Shown here in pieces: positions 11,201-26,200 of a stretch of 64,000 nucleotides of DNA; position 1 is the first letter of the stretch, and every line of letters begins with the position of its first letter. The notes beneath the pieces are model-generated. The model saw nothing but the letters and a program-made list of their open reading frames with translations. It had not been told where the DNA came from and did no database searches. A program made the translations under genes and the position numbers. The stretch is from Siphonodentalium dalli (Eukaryota; Mollusca; Scaphopoda; Gadilida; Siphonodentaliidae): positions 174,600,310 through 174,664,309 of the forward strand of contig CP136064.1 of assembly GCA_032622095.1 (NCBI GenBank), written 5' to 3'.

Positions 11201-14200
11201 GCTTTGGTCGGATCTTCATGAAATTTGTCACGGATGTTAACAATGACATGTAGAAGGGAACGAGTCGTTTTGGAGTCATTCGGCAAAACAACATGGCCAC
11301 CAGCGGCCATCTTGGATTTAAAAATTCAATCCATTAGCACAGTTTACAGGTCGTACTGCTCGTCTGATCATCATGAAATTTGTCATGGATGTTAATATTG
11401 ACATGTAGATGGGAACGAGTCATTTTGGGGTCGTTCGGCCTAAAAACATGGCAGCCAGCAGCCATCTTGGATTTTACTCTTTGTATGACTAAATCCTTTG
11501 GCATGGGCTACAGGTCCTACCTTTTGTCGGATCATTATGAAATTTGTCGCAGGTGTTGACATTAACATGTAGATGGGAACGAGTCATTTTGGGGTCGTTT
11601 GGCAAAAATACATGGCTGCCAGTTGCCATCTTGGATTTAAAAATTCAATCTATTAGCACGAGCTACAGGTCGTACTGTTCTTCTGATCATCATGAAATTT
11701 GTCATGGATGTTTATATTGACATGTAGATGGGAACGAGTCATTTTGGGGTCGTTCGGCCTAAAAACATGGCAGCCAGCAGCCATCTTGGATTTTACTCTT
11801 TACATGACTAAATCCTTTGGCACGGGCTACAAGTCGTATCTTTGGTCTGATCATCATGAAATTTGTCATGGATGTTAACAATGACATGTAGATAGGAACG
11901 AGTCATTTTGGGGTCATTCGGCCAAAAAACATGGCCGCCAACAGCCATCTTGGATTTTACTCTTTACATGACTAAATCCTTTGACACAGGCTACCGGTCG
12001 TATCTTTTGTCGGATCATCATGAAATTTGTGATGGATGTTAACAATGACATGTAAATGGGAACGAGTCTTTTTGGGATCATTCGGCAAAAAAACATGGCT
12101 GCCAGTGGCCATTTTGGATTTTACTCTTTGCATAACTAGGCCTTTCAACTTTCCACATTCCTAATCACTCCATTGACTGTAACACATTATTCCCTTTCCA
12201 AGTTGAGCTACAGTGTCATTGACACTTTCATTTGTTCTAACAATAGCTATAAAAAAAGAGTTGTAAATATACCGGGTATCAACAATAGTTCCATGGATAG
12301 GATAATTTTATTTACAATTTACCAGGGTTTCCGTTAGTGCGGCTCATCGTCCGTAGGACGGCCTGATTCCCCTCCAGATTATCTGTTTGGTTCATACATA
12401 TACCAAATGTCAGTCGCAATGTTGTAAACAAATCCGGTTGCAACGGGAGTTCGGGGTTAAACAGAATATTTGTGACAAAGCGGGTCAAATAGCGACGTTA
12501 GATACAGCGTAATGCATGTCGCGGTAACATATTTTTGTGCACGGGATGAAATTACTGATGCTCGAAAATCCCGTGATATCCTACAATTACATAATTTGAT
12601 CAAAGAACGCCGAATTTCTTAGTCGGGACATTTTTATGCACGGGATTTTCATGGGTGAAACTACTCCTCTCCTCTACTGCTATCGTACGGTACATAATAA
12701 ATGGGTCCATCTGCAGAGTCCATGAGGTATAGAACAGAGTTTTAGCCAGCGTGTTATAAAATATAATTTTGCCGGGAAATGTGAACACGTGCGTCATTGA
12801 TTGTGCTTGGGAGAACGCAACTATATTATTTACCATCCTTTGACTTTATCTCCAAATTGGGGAGGGGGTATGTGTTTGTCTTTATCCCCCATGTATGTAA
12901 TATGGTTCAAATGAATGATGTTGTTAACTTGTCACTATGAATTACCACTATAAAGACTGATTTCGGGACAGGTTATTATTGTGAAATAAATCACTTTGGG
13001 ATTTTTATGACTATGCGCATAATAAGCAATTGCGGTCGTCAGTTTATGGACTAATAGAGAATAGTGAACAAGCTACGCGTTCCGAGTGAAAGATGTCGCT
13101 ACCCACAGGTATTAGGCACATTTTTTTTTAAATGTAATAAAAATCTTTTTTTATTAATTTTTGTTTTGCCAAATACCTGTGTCGCTACTATTCGTATTTT
13201 GCCGCTATAAATATCTCCTGCAGACAAACCCTGCAGTATGACGTCACAGCGCACTAATAGTTTTACGATTGATAGCGTATACCATGTCAGTTTCATTTTC
13301 CCAGAAGCTGCTTGAAATTCTAGGAAATACTTTATTCAATTATCCTTGCTATCTATTATTGATCAATGCATAGATGCTTTGTAGTGTTTAGATTCATTAT
13401 ACCTGTCGGAATTTTATTGTATAAATTTGTAAACACTAACTCGTAGCTTGTTCATTTATAGGCCTATATAATCTTCAATCAGACGGCAGTCTTATGTGCA
13501 TAATTAATTGATTGATTATCTGGATACCATCAACAGAATTAATGCACCCACGGAAATGATTGACTTGCGTAATATATACATAGCTTTGGTTGCTTTGTTA
13601 GACTCTTAAGTGCAAGGAAATTGCTACTTTTCAGTGTCAAATAACAAAATTTTCGCCCGACGGCACGAACCATGCTCGTCCCGTCGCGTTATGTGTTTCC
13701 CCAATACGGACTCATTAATTTTCCCCTCGCGGAAACCCTGAATTCACACATGAACAGAGCATAACAATAACGTGTGCAATATGGTCCAGCAAATATTCGG
13801 TATGCGTAATCATATTCGATTCGACCACAGTATTCAATTCGAGAATCTGGCCGAATATCTAAAATTATTTTATGCAATGTTTTCCCATTCAGAATGAACT
13901 GGTTATCGGTGAAAACGGGAAGGAATTTGTCCGGTATTGATACTTATTAGCTCAACTTTACTTTGTAAAACATGGCCACCAGCAGCCATCTTGGATTTTG
14001 CTCTTTGTATGACAAAATCCTTTAGCACGGGCTACAGGTCGTACCTTTGGTCTGATCATCATAAAATTTGTCATGGATTTTAACAATGATATGTAGATGG
14101 GAACGAGTCATTTTGGGGTCATTCGGCCAAAAAACATGGCCGCCAGCAGCCATCTTGGATTTTACTGTGTGTATGACTAAATCCTTTACTGCTCATGTTT

Positions 14201-17200
14201 TACACTCCTTTTTAATCTCTCTATTCATTGCTCATCACAACAAAATTACCTTCTTTACAAAGTTGAGCTACAGTGTCATTGACACTTTCATATTATCTCC
14301 CCGGGAGTATATATGTACTAGTATGAGGTCACAGGGCATTAGTGTCCAACCTCATTCTCGCTAATCATGGTAATTTTGTGGTATATGAAGCCCACCTCTC
14401 AACCTTTCATCAAACAGTCACGTATACAAAACTTGTTAATCATGATTCTGCTTTCCGTTACGAATCCGCGTATAGCTTGCAGTTCTAAAATTAAAGGAGG
14501 ATTTCTTCGTGAAGTAATTTTAAAGTTTCCGTTGACCGTTGTAAACAAAATAGAAATGTCTGCGGTACACATTTTATAAAAGACTCGGTGGCAAATGTCT
14601 ATAAATGTAGCACATGTAATGATGTATTCAAATAAAAGCATCTAAAACTACATCGCATGAATGGAATCCTCAGCGGAACAGACAGAACAGTTTGTTGGAG
14701 ATTAATTTAGTTTTCGTTTCCAATATTCTTGGCAAATGGCGCCAAGATATGTCACACCCGACAGTTTCAACATTCTTTGTTTCTTTATTTTCGAAATATA
14801 TTAGCAAGCTAATAAACTATTGAGCTATTCATATGTACATATATGTCCAAAATACAGATACTTGGATTGACAGTATATACATGTATATACCGGTAATATA
14901 CTACCAATTATATGGCGCACAATTAATGTTTTGTTATATGTTTATGTACGTCCACGTTTGGTTTTGAACAGAGTTGTACAGACCTGTATTTGATTTTACA
15001 CAGAAGACACAACCTCCACTAATTTATAACTGTGTCAAGGAGTGTGCTTTTGTTGTCAGTCAAGAATTATTTTTTTTACAGAAAAACGTTTGCATAAGTC
15101 TCATTTATCAAGATTTATCTTAAAGGGGTACTGTACACTAAATCCGGCCATTTATGGGACCATCTCCTTTTATACTCAACATATTATATGCAACAAATGA
15201 ATGAATTTGAGCCACAGATTAGTGCAAAATACACTCACGTGCTCTATGAACGATGCAAACAGCTTGGTAATTATAATGAAAATGAATAAATGGCTGGAGT
15301 CATAAATTCATTTTCATTATAATTACCATGTTGTTTGCATCGTTCATAGAGCACATGAGTGTATTTTGCACTAATCCATAGCTCAAATTAATTAATTTGT
15401 TGCATGTATTCTGTTGAGTATAAAAGGAAATGGTCCCATAAATGGCTGGATTTAGTGTACAGAACCCCTTTAATTTTTCATCTCTATAAAAGTAATTCCT
15501 TCTTGTATGTTTTAAAATGTTTTAAGTCTTAGTCAGTTCATAGACTCGCAACTGAACATTTGGAACTAAACGGTCTCGCCCCTTCAGGGACTCGACCTTC
15601 TATTTTCTACTGTTTAGTGTCTCGTCCATTAACCCTGACCGACCAGTCTTAGCTAAATAATACCATGTCAAAAGTGAGACTTGAAATTGTTGTAGGAGCG
15701 CATTCAAAATCTTTTTCTTATAGGGCAATATGGTTGTCATCAATTTTAGTGCAACATCAACTAAAGTCCATGCTTTGACGTACAAATTATTAGTATTCTG
15801 TGTCTGTGTTTATTCCTTTCACTATAAACATTACTTTAATAAGGACACATTTTTGACTACATGTATTTGTCCTAGTTTTCAGGAAGTTTTTAGAATCTGA
15901 AGGCAGTGCAAATTTAATTACCATCTTTGTAAAGATGGTCTTATCCGGACAGGTGTCTTTGATTCATATTTATTATTTATACCCAGGAAAATATATAAAA
16001 CTTGTTATTGGAAGAGATACATGTACACGGAATATCTCTTCCTATAACAAGTTTTATATAGTTTCCGGGGTATAAATAATAAATATGATTCAAAGACACC
16101 TGTCCAAAAATGTTTCTATCAATTAATATTAAATTTATTAAAAAAAATTCTGGTATAATATTTACAATCAATGCGACAGTTTTATGGACTTTTTTTTCAG
16201 AACAGCAACTTCAAGTGCATTCAGTGCACAGCAAGAGGGATAACTCTCTCTTCTTAGAACTCTCCATCAAAGCAAAATGCCATTTCAATTAAGATATTTT
16301 GCAGGAATAAACCACTTTATTATGCTTTTATAGATAAATAATTTACCCAATCTTCAGTTTTATTTGCAGAAAAAGATATATGTTGTCTTGAAATCAGGTT
16401 TTTCAAAAATAATGTTGTAATAATGGCCCAGGAGAGATATGCCATCTTTAATAAGATTTGTTTTGTTAGATATAAATTCAATTGTAGATAATTGATCTTC
16501 TTTTCCCGTATTTCTATTCTAATTATATAATTCATTTTCATTTTTTCACATCATGTTTGCTATTTAACACAATTTTGTCATTGTGAGCCTGTGTTGTAGG
16601 GTCGATGATAGCCTTACTGAATGGCAATGTATCGGCAGCGGACATAGCTAGAGCCGCCAACACTTCATCAAGCACCACCAAAACCATAATCACCACTACT
16701 AACAAAGCTGGTAGGTCTCATTTCTCATCACAATAGTCAGAGTTTACTGCCAGATCGAGTGAATTTGGATTCATTTCATTATGTAGATGTGGCATTGATT
16801 AAAATTGCTCACAAGTAGAATTTAAAACACTGAATATTGGTTTATAAAACAAGAAAATATAGTAATGCCCTAAATAATCAACTCCTTAACCACATCAGAA
16901 TTATGGGTAACTTTTCATGATTTAGTCGGAAATATGGCTTGTTGCCATTCATCGGAAAGCTCTCACTGAGAGCTTTCCGATGAATGGCAACAAGCCAAAT
17001 TTCCGACTAAATCCTGAAAAGTTACCCATAATTCTGCTGTGGTTAAGAAGTTGATTATTTAGGGAATTCTCAGAGAATGAGTGGTTGTGTTGAAATACAT
17101 GTGACATTTTATTTGTCAGTAAGAATTCATTTAATTCCAAGGGCTTAACTTGACAGATTAAGTCCTGAAATTTGTTTTGCGAACAGTTAAATTTGGTTGA

Positions 17201-20200
17201 CTATATTCAGATTCAGATGATAGTAGTCTGGTAGCATATATTAATTTTCATATATGTTTGACCACCTGTCTGAACTCATAATACGAGAAACGACATAATA
17301 TACATACTTTTATGTGATGCAATTACTTTTCTCACTCTAAGAGTTCGCTTCAGCCCACAATATTGGCACAATTTATGGCTTTATTGACTACAGGTATTAC
17401 CAACTTACGCACTTCTACTATCAAAAACTTTAAAAATATTTATGATGCTCTTGTGGAAAATTGTGACTGACAAAAAATGTTTGACAACCATTTTCCACAT
17501 ACGTTAATCTGTATAGATTAGTACCATGTTTTTAACACACTCAAATTTAATTTTAAATGTTTTCAGAATATATTTATACTATTCAGTGTGTTCAGAAAGA
17601 ATCATGCAAATTCATTTGTCCTGAGATTCCAATACAAGATCTCGGTAGTTGTTCCACATCAACAATGAAATGGCCAAGTTTACTTGTTTCAGTCTCTGAC
17701 GAAACCATCGCATGCCATTATAATTCGTAGTCATAATATCTATATTTGGGCATTGAAAAGTTTCTGTATTGTCTTACTAAGTAATTCCCGGTAAATGTGT
17801 GAATTATTCAAAGATGAATTTTGTTCCTAAGATCCTCTGCTCAGTTCTGGCATTTGAGGATTATTTTTAGTCCAAATAAATTTTAGGTATTCAGTTATGA
17901 GTGCACCCCTTGAACCAGATCTAATTCCAAGGTTCACAAAAATCCATTTGCACACCCCCCCCCCCCTGTTGGGTTGGAAATTTCTAACTTGACACCCCCT
18001 TTCAATTATGCTACTGTTTGTCTTAAAACAACAAATTCCACACTAATTATTATTGGTTGGAAAATCAAACAGTTACAACAATTTCAACCTATATATGGCA
18101 TAAAATTTCAAACTTTAGTTGCGTTAGGCGTGAAATTTCCAACTGCTGAAAATTTTGACCCTATTGCCGCATCCCTCGGCACAACAGATTTTCAGTCAAA
18201 TGGTATTTTGACACTCAAATGTATTGTATCAAATAATAAATTTTCCCAGATACGGTTTGGGTTCCTTTTTCCGATCTTAATGCTGAGGAAGGGTTTAGAA
18301 ACAAGAGAAACATCTTTAAATCTTCATACATTACAGAATTCAATTTTTTTTAATTAAATTCCTTTGTTTAAAATTAAGCAACATTGGTTTGTAATAAAGT
18401 AATGCAATGGATATTTGATTAACCCTTTCATGACTGGAGCTTAATTTTTGCGAAAATGCTGTGCTTGTGCATTCTCGTATATATGCGAGTCGCCCATAGG
18501 GAGCCTTGCATATATAAGAGAATACATTGGCCTAACAACATTTACCTTGACCTTGTAAGCCATGCATTATCTTATATATGCGAGGCTCCCTACGGGAGAC
18601 TCATATATACAATAATGCACTGGCACAGGGTCTTTAATGCTGCACCAGTGCAGCTCCCGTCATTAAAGGGTCATAAGCATGCTCAGTTATCGGTATTTAT
18701 GAGGGTGTCACTCCTCTCTCCCCTGAATCCTGAAAGCCAGTTAACCCTGTCTGTGCTAAATACTCATTGATAAGTAGTTATCCTTTAGGAAATATACAGA
18801 TATTAAGTTCAACAAACCAACATAGGTGCATAATTATTCCTATTCATCTGTGGGAAATTTTTAGATAATAAGTTCAACAAATGACCAACTTATTATCTGA
18901 ACATTTCCTACTCATGGGAACTACAGTAATGCTCTATATAATCGACTCCTTTACCACAGCAGAATTATGGGTAACTTTTCAGGATTTAGTCAGAAATATG
19001 GCTTGTTGCCATTTATCGGAAAGCTCTCACTGAGAGCTTTCCGATGAATGGCAACAAGCCATATTTCCGACTAAATCCTGAAAAGTTACCCATAATTCTT
19101 CTGTGGTTAAGGAGTCTATTATTTAGAGCATTACTGTACTCATCAATGAGTATATTAGTAAAGAAAGGGTTAAGCATGGTCAATCAGTTTGATTAATTAA
19201 ACACCTGCATGATTATTTGGTCTCATGTGCTTAAATAGTAAAAGTTGCCATTTTGTAATTTGTATACAATGTATATACATTTTATTTGACACATATATCT
19301 GAAAGTTGCAGTTGTTGGTCCACATTTTATTAAATTCCTGTTCCATATTCACTAGTGGACTATCTATTAAGTTGTTTGTATTGTCCCCCGACATTCAGTC
19401 GGAGGACCAGAGTAATGACCCTCGAACGTGCGTCCATACATCATTGTGTCCGTCCGGAACTTTGTCCGAGTCAGTATTCTGTCATTTTCTGGTCAATTAT
19501 TTTAAAACTTGGCACAACCAGCATGGGAACCTGCGCACCTGCGATTTTGAGTTTGGATGGACTTATTTTGGCAGAGTTATTGCCCTTATTCGACATAGAA
19601 TTGTAATCCTGGAATGCATTTTGTCCGGACCAATATTCCGTCATTTTTTAGTCATATTTAGTGAATATGCACTTGTAGTATAGGGATCTGAAACCTATAA
19701 ATCCTTCAAACCTGCCACCTTCGTCGGGGGACATTTTTGTCAGCGACCTTTTATTCAGATTAAATCCTTCACATTATCCACTAACATTTAGGTATATCCT
19801 TATGCCAAAAATAAGACAGAATTGTTGTTCAGGCAACTTCACCAACCTCTTTAAAAGTTAAATAAACCGAATCAGACATCATTTTCTGAAAATATTTCAT
19901 CAAATTGGCTACATTATATGACCATTTCTTCTTATCATACATCGTGTCATTATAGCTTCTCCCATGTAGTCAAATCTATTAGTATATCCTGTTACTCAGT
20001 CTTTATCTGTTTTTCAGCCCTCTTAATTCAGATTTTTTTGCTTCGGCAATCCCCTATGGCAATCCTTTGCCGTGGCCCAGTTTGCTTCAGCAAATGACTT
20101 CGGCATTGCTGATTTCCGTAGCCAATTATGAAGGCTTGTTTTGGCAGATCAAGTCAGTTTTATGATCTAAATAACAGCTAGTGTAATTATAAGTCATATA

Positions 20201-23200
20201 TCATGTTTCCCAATATAATTACACAGTATTAAGTCATCTTGATATTTATTTAAATGGCTGCAACGATACACGCACCTCACAATTCGATATGGATCACAAT
20301 TTTTTACAACGATACATATCGCGATACATTCCAGACTGAAAATTGGTCCAGTTTATAACTTTTGCATACTTTGCAAATTTTGCATATTGTTTTGGTGTTT
20401 TTGATTTTCCACACAATCGTCTTCTAAAAGCACGAAAACCAAAGTGTTTCCATACAGGCGATTTATATTTTGGCGGCGCATGACAATTTTTGGAATTATC
20501 TTGCCTATGACCAGTTGAGCACTTGTAATTGTATCATGGTCTGATAGTTCCGACATATTATTGATTTTAAATTTCAAAGGTCATCGAGACACCGACCATT
20601 GATATAATGGAAGAACAAGAATTTTGATTGGTTGACAGAACAAGAAACTACGGAATTATTGCAGTTACAGCCAATGAAAAATAGTTCTCTCAGAGTGCTT
20701 GGCCATGCGTTTAGACTACACGGATCGAAAACGTACCGGAATAATTACGGAATAAACCGCACATCGCACCGCTGGTAAACATCGTGATACACTGAAACCG
20801 TGGTGAATCATTGCAGCCCTAGTTCATAAGTTGTGTTTCTGTCTGATGATTTTAAACTATGTAATTACTTTAGGAACCTAAGATTATTACTTAAAATAAT
20901 GACAGGATATAAAAAGTAATGTAGATAAAACAAATAAATCTTAGATGCTCGTATAAGCCACTGACTACAAATGTTGCACATCCCATATCTGGCAGGTTAT
21001 ATGAACTGGGTCTCAGTAAAGTATCATTTGTTTGAATGTCGCCTCACATTTTCATTAGTACCTGTCTTATTACACATTTATCTGTGATAGTAGCCTAGCT
21101 TTACTTAGATGAATAATAAAACTCGCCGAAGCACCTTTAGTGGTAGATTTCACCATTTAGTCTAATCTCCTTCACACAATCATGCCTCGTCATAGATTCA
21201 TGAAAGCATATTAACACAGATCAACTCACTATATCATGCCACTCACTCTGCAATCAGATCATCATAATATTTTGATGAAGTATTTATAAAGCTTGGGGTT
21301 ATCATTGCAGCTCCGCCCAACTCATCTATTGGCAATAACGATTGGTTGCAGAGCCTTGACATGTTGAAAGAGAATGTCCGAATGGTCAGCTCTGGGTCCT
21401 ATGAATGGCAAAACATAGACGTGTCACATTTTCAAGGTCAGTTCCTTGAATTGATAATAGATCCGATCATCGTTGTGCTTGTTTCTAAATGTAACTTCTA
21501 GGCCTCAAAATATGGTGTTGGTCATTTGCAGAATTAGGTCCTCAGAGGGTGACTTTAGTAACGCTACCCTGCACAGCAGGCTAGCATCACCAAATTCATC
21601 CTCTGGGGACCTCATTATACGTGGCCTCATCTGCTATGGGAGACATAGACACAGATTTAAGTTTCCAGATGGTGATGATCTCCAATTGGGCACCTTGATT
21701 ATCCATTGTGTCATCTGCCAATTTGGGCATAGAGAGAACCCAAACTAAAAATGAAAAAGAAACTTTTTAAAGAAGTTTCTAAAGAAACTAATTTTTTTTT
21801 TTTAATTTGATAATAAAGATACTTTTAACAGAATGTGAAGCCTAAGCAAAATGGGGTCACCAGAGGGTGAATTTAGTGATGCTAGCCCACTGTGCGGGGT
21901 AGTGTCACTAAATTCATCATCTGGGGACCTCATTCTGCAAATGACCAGCATCATATTTTGAGGCCTCCTAACTTCATGTCCAAAACCACAGACAAGTTTA
22001 GATTAAGTGTCCGATGTTTATGTTGCTATGTGATTGTGACTTGTGATTGTGAGGTTTTCCTATTTTTGTTGATTTGTTTTTATTCTTTCTTGATTTTTCT
22101 TATAATGTTGGAAAGTTTCTAAAAGGCTATATGCCCCATTTATTTTATAGGGGAATAAATAATTGTCTTGTGATCTTATATTTCAACAGGTCAAAATGAA
22201 CAACATTTTAGAATTAAAATTGAAAATGTATATCAATACAATTCGATAATGATATTTTGGCACACCCATTCATTTATTTTTGCGAAAGATGGAAGATGTC
22301 ATAACGTTTAATAAAAATTGTTGTGTTATCCTTGAATAATACAAACCGATTATGTCAAAATCATCAATGGCAACGTCAACTTTAAAGTGATGTGAAACAC
22401 TCCGGTAGGTTGATCAAATAGAAATGGAGAATAATCTTGTTCAAAGTAGTTATTTTTTACAAATATTATATCCAAATTGATAACACACAATCATTCATAT
22501 ATATTAATTATATGCATTGACTCTCAGTGGTGAAATCGTTTTTGTTAATTTATCGCCGATAGAATGCACCCGAATCGAGTAGTAAATATTTACAATTGAG
22601 ACGATGTTTTCTATGGAGTGCTATGGCCGATTTGCTTCAGATTTTAAGCCATGTTAGTAGAATGGTACATTCCTACAGTTGGTATTGCGCCGGAATACTA
22701 ACTTATCAGTTTCATGCACCCGACAAGTACATAATATGTCATTAACAGAAAATTTCTTCACTAAATTATTTAAGTTTAGTCTACATGTACATAAAGCACA
22801 CATTTGTTCAATTAAATAAAAAAATATTGACCTAAATTGCACTATATTACAAGCTACAATCTTCAGAGTGTGCAATAAATGTAGAACAACACAGTTGTGT
22901 GATCATTTAACGTTATTGTACTTGTTTGTCTTTTTGCAAGGTAAAACTCGAACCTACAGTTCTTGTTTTACCATCGCTTCACAATAATCTCATGTAGTAA
23001 TGTTAACGATTTCACACACTTGTGTCATTTTATCTATGAATTGTACAACAAAAATATTTTAGTTCAACTTGATCAACCTCCCATGGATACATAAAGTTAA
23101 CTACTTGCTATAATAATCTAGAGTTTTGTTCAGTCGTTTGAGTTGAACGGGAATTATCCTTTTAAATTTAGGTTTATTTGAGAGAAATAATCTTAATGGC

Positions 23201-26200
23201 TAATCAGCATTTAATATATAATAGCTGCTCATTAATCAAAGATTTCGGCCACTGGCCTTCATCAGTGATGATACCAAATACACTTTTGGCTACATGTTAC
23301 AAAGTTACTTCAAAAATTCAATTAATAAATAAATTAATGACTAAATATGTGACAACCAATTGACAAAGTATTCTGTGGATTGTCAGCTTATGATTAAATT
23401 ATATACTGACCGCTTGAAAGGTTTCTTCATGACATATACACTCTGATTAATAAATACAAATGCAGTGATTTTTACTTGAAAATTATATGCAATGTAAGTT
23501 TGCTATGTTTTTCTCTCTGATTGTGATATGATGCAAGTTTAGTACAGCAGGTTAATGCTTACTTTTCGTCTCAGGGCTCATGGAAAGCATGAAAGCAGCC
23601 GATCATGCAAACTGGTCACTCAACCCCGAGCAGTTTGCAGACTTAGCGTCATCTCTAAATAACTTTTTCAATAACCAGCAGTCACAACACAATGATGATA
23701 ACAGCCAGATATCCGGTACGTTTCTTAGTGTAAACATACTTTATTCTGCAATTTGTCACAGATATTTTATATTTACCACCATTGGAACCTGTGATTATGA
23801 GATTGGTTAGACTTTTTAGTAAAGTTATCCAATTTTTTTACTTAGAATTTTGTTTGCACACTTAATTTTGTCCGAGATTGTACTCCTTAATTTCCTTGTC
23901 ATTTGTTTTGAAACTTGGCACAGATATTCACCACTGTTGGAACCAAGTCTGAGTTTAGTGTGCTTGTCATTTGTAAATGAGGTCCCCAGAGGATGAATTT
24001 AGTGACGCAACCCCGCATAGCAGGGTAGCATCACCAAATTCATCCTCTGGAGACCTCCTTCTGCTTGGCCTCATCTGCTATTGGAGACATAGACTCAGAT
24101 TGAAGTTCCCAAATGGTGAATATTGTGATGTGCACACTCATTGTGCACCTCAATTATACAATGTGTCATCTGCCAATTTGGGGATATAGAGAAACTAAAC
24201 TAAACAAGAAATAGAATCTATGTGAAGAAGTTTCTATAGAAAGTTGATAATAATGAAACTTTACAGAGAAGAAGATGTCTAAGCAGAATGAGGTCCCCAG
24301 AGGGTGAATTTAGTGATGCTAGCCTGCTGTGTGAGATAGCCTCACTAAATTCTGGCAATGACAGGCACACTAAACTCAGGGTTGGTTGGAACCTGTGTAC
24401 CAGTGATTATGAGTTCAGACTTATTTTAGTAGACTTATCCCAGTTTTTATACGCCCATTTTTCAAAAAACGGGACATGTTATGTTATTGGTCTGTCCATC
24501 TGTCTGTTTGCCATCTTTTTATCACTCTCTACATTTTTCAACTAAATTTTATTCCAAGAAAATATGAGTTTTTTGTCAATGTTTAACCCTTTGAACCCTG
24601 ATGTCCAGAACATTAAATAATCCCCACCCGAGGCGACTGACGTTATATAGTGTTGCCGACGACGTAACTCGTAATGCTCTTAACTGGGACGTATTTACAT
24701 GTATACACGCTCAACTATAGGGCAATCTACTATGCTAACCAAACTGGTGTGTGGCGAAATATGTCATAAGGTATTACAACGAGACATTCTATTCCACGTT
24801 CAATATACATGTAGATTATATTTCGGCTCCCTTTTGTCGTGCTATATATTTATAACGAAATTCTTATCCATTGCCTACGATAATGCACATCTGTACATGT
24901 GCCAAGAAACAGACCCCCTGTCACCAATTTGGCTGCTAAAGTCAGAGGTATGAACATGTGACTCATTCGTGCAAAGTGGATGCACAATTCAAGTTAATTT
25001 GTGCTTTGATTGCAAAATTTCTAACGAAATACTTCCCCTTTTCTGACGATAAAAAGCATATATATATTTATAAGAGAGAATGCACTGGCACAGCATCTTG
25101 AATGCTGCACCAGCGCAGCTCTCATCATGAAAGGGTTAATAGAGAAATTATTGTTTCAGGTCGAACGAGTACGTTTTCAGAGAGCAGTTCTCATCTCACG
25201 ATCGGAGATGATCCTACGGGATCTCTAAGCAGCCCCCAAATAAGTCCTCGACAGGTAAGCTATTACTTCACTAATGCCGAGTATGACAACATACTAGTAT
25301 ATCATTTTTTGGAAAGGAGCAAAGAGTCATGAGAACTACATTTGCTTTTATCACACAAATCTTTTTTTTTTGGCGGCCTGGCAAAAAGTCGACGAGAGAC
25401 GGTCTCCAACCAAATTGTGGATGAAGATGGATAAATCTAAAATCAAGTGGCTTTGTGTGTGAGATATTTGACAAACCGGCCAATTTCATTGAACAAAATG
25501 TTGATAAATATCATGATTGGGCAATTTTATACTATAGTTGACTGTGGTTAGCATTATTTATTAGCAAATAATTGATTCTGATAACTGAAGTGGCATTTAA
25601 AAAAAATTTGTTGTTGTAATCTGATGATATGGGGACCATCAAATCGGATCAGGCTCCTGAATGATGTTTCAGCAATCAGCAAATGTATCGCAACCTGTTT
25701 TCTTTTATGAGGCAGAACATTATTGTACCTTTACACAACATAGAATTTAGTTTCCAAATAGTCTTTTCTGTGTAGTCAATTCCAGTTTCCTTCAAAATTC
25801 TAAGAGTGGACTACACAATTTACTTGTTCTTCACTAGAAGTTGTAGACTTCTTTCTATTCGATTAATACCACTTTCAGGTTTCTGATTTTGTCAACACAT
25901 TGAAAATTTTAGTGCCTGTAAGTAACAGCAGCTGGTGTGAGGTTTTGTTTGCACTGACCATCTCGTTCACAGATTAATCTAACAGTGATGTGATTTTATA
26001 AACAAAACTTTTTTCTCGATGATTTGTACAGAAATAATTATTTCATATAACTCGAAGCATTCAACTAAATTGACCCAAGGCCTTCACAGAGGGTAAATGT
26101 GTAAAAATTATATAAGTCTGTATAAACGTCATCACCAAGAAGAAATAGATAAACTTTATTCTTATGTTCATTATTGATAATTCTCCAAAAAAGAAATGTT

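Noticed and set aside
17974-18357. 127-codon plus-strand ORF
   Set aside because: Translation of internally repeated TTGGAAATTTC-type sequence after a C run; no domain or neighbours support it.
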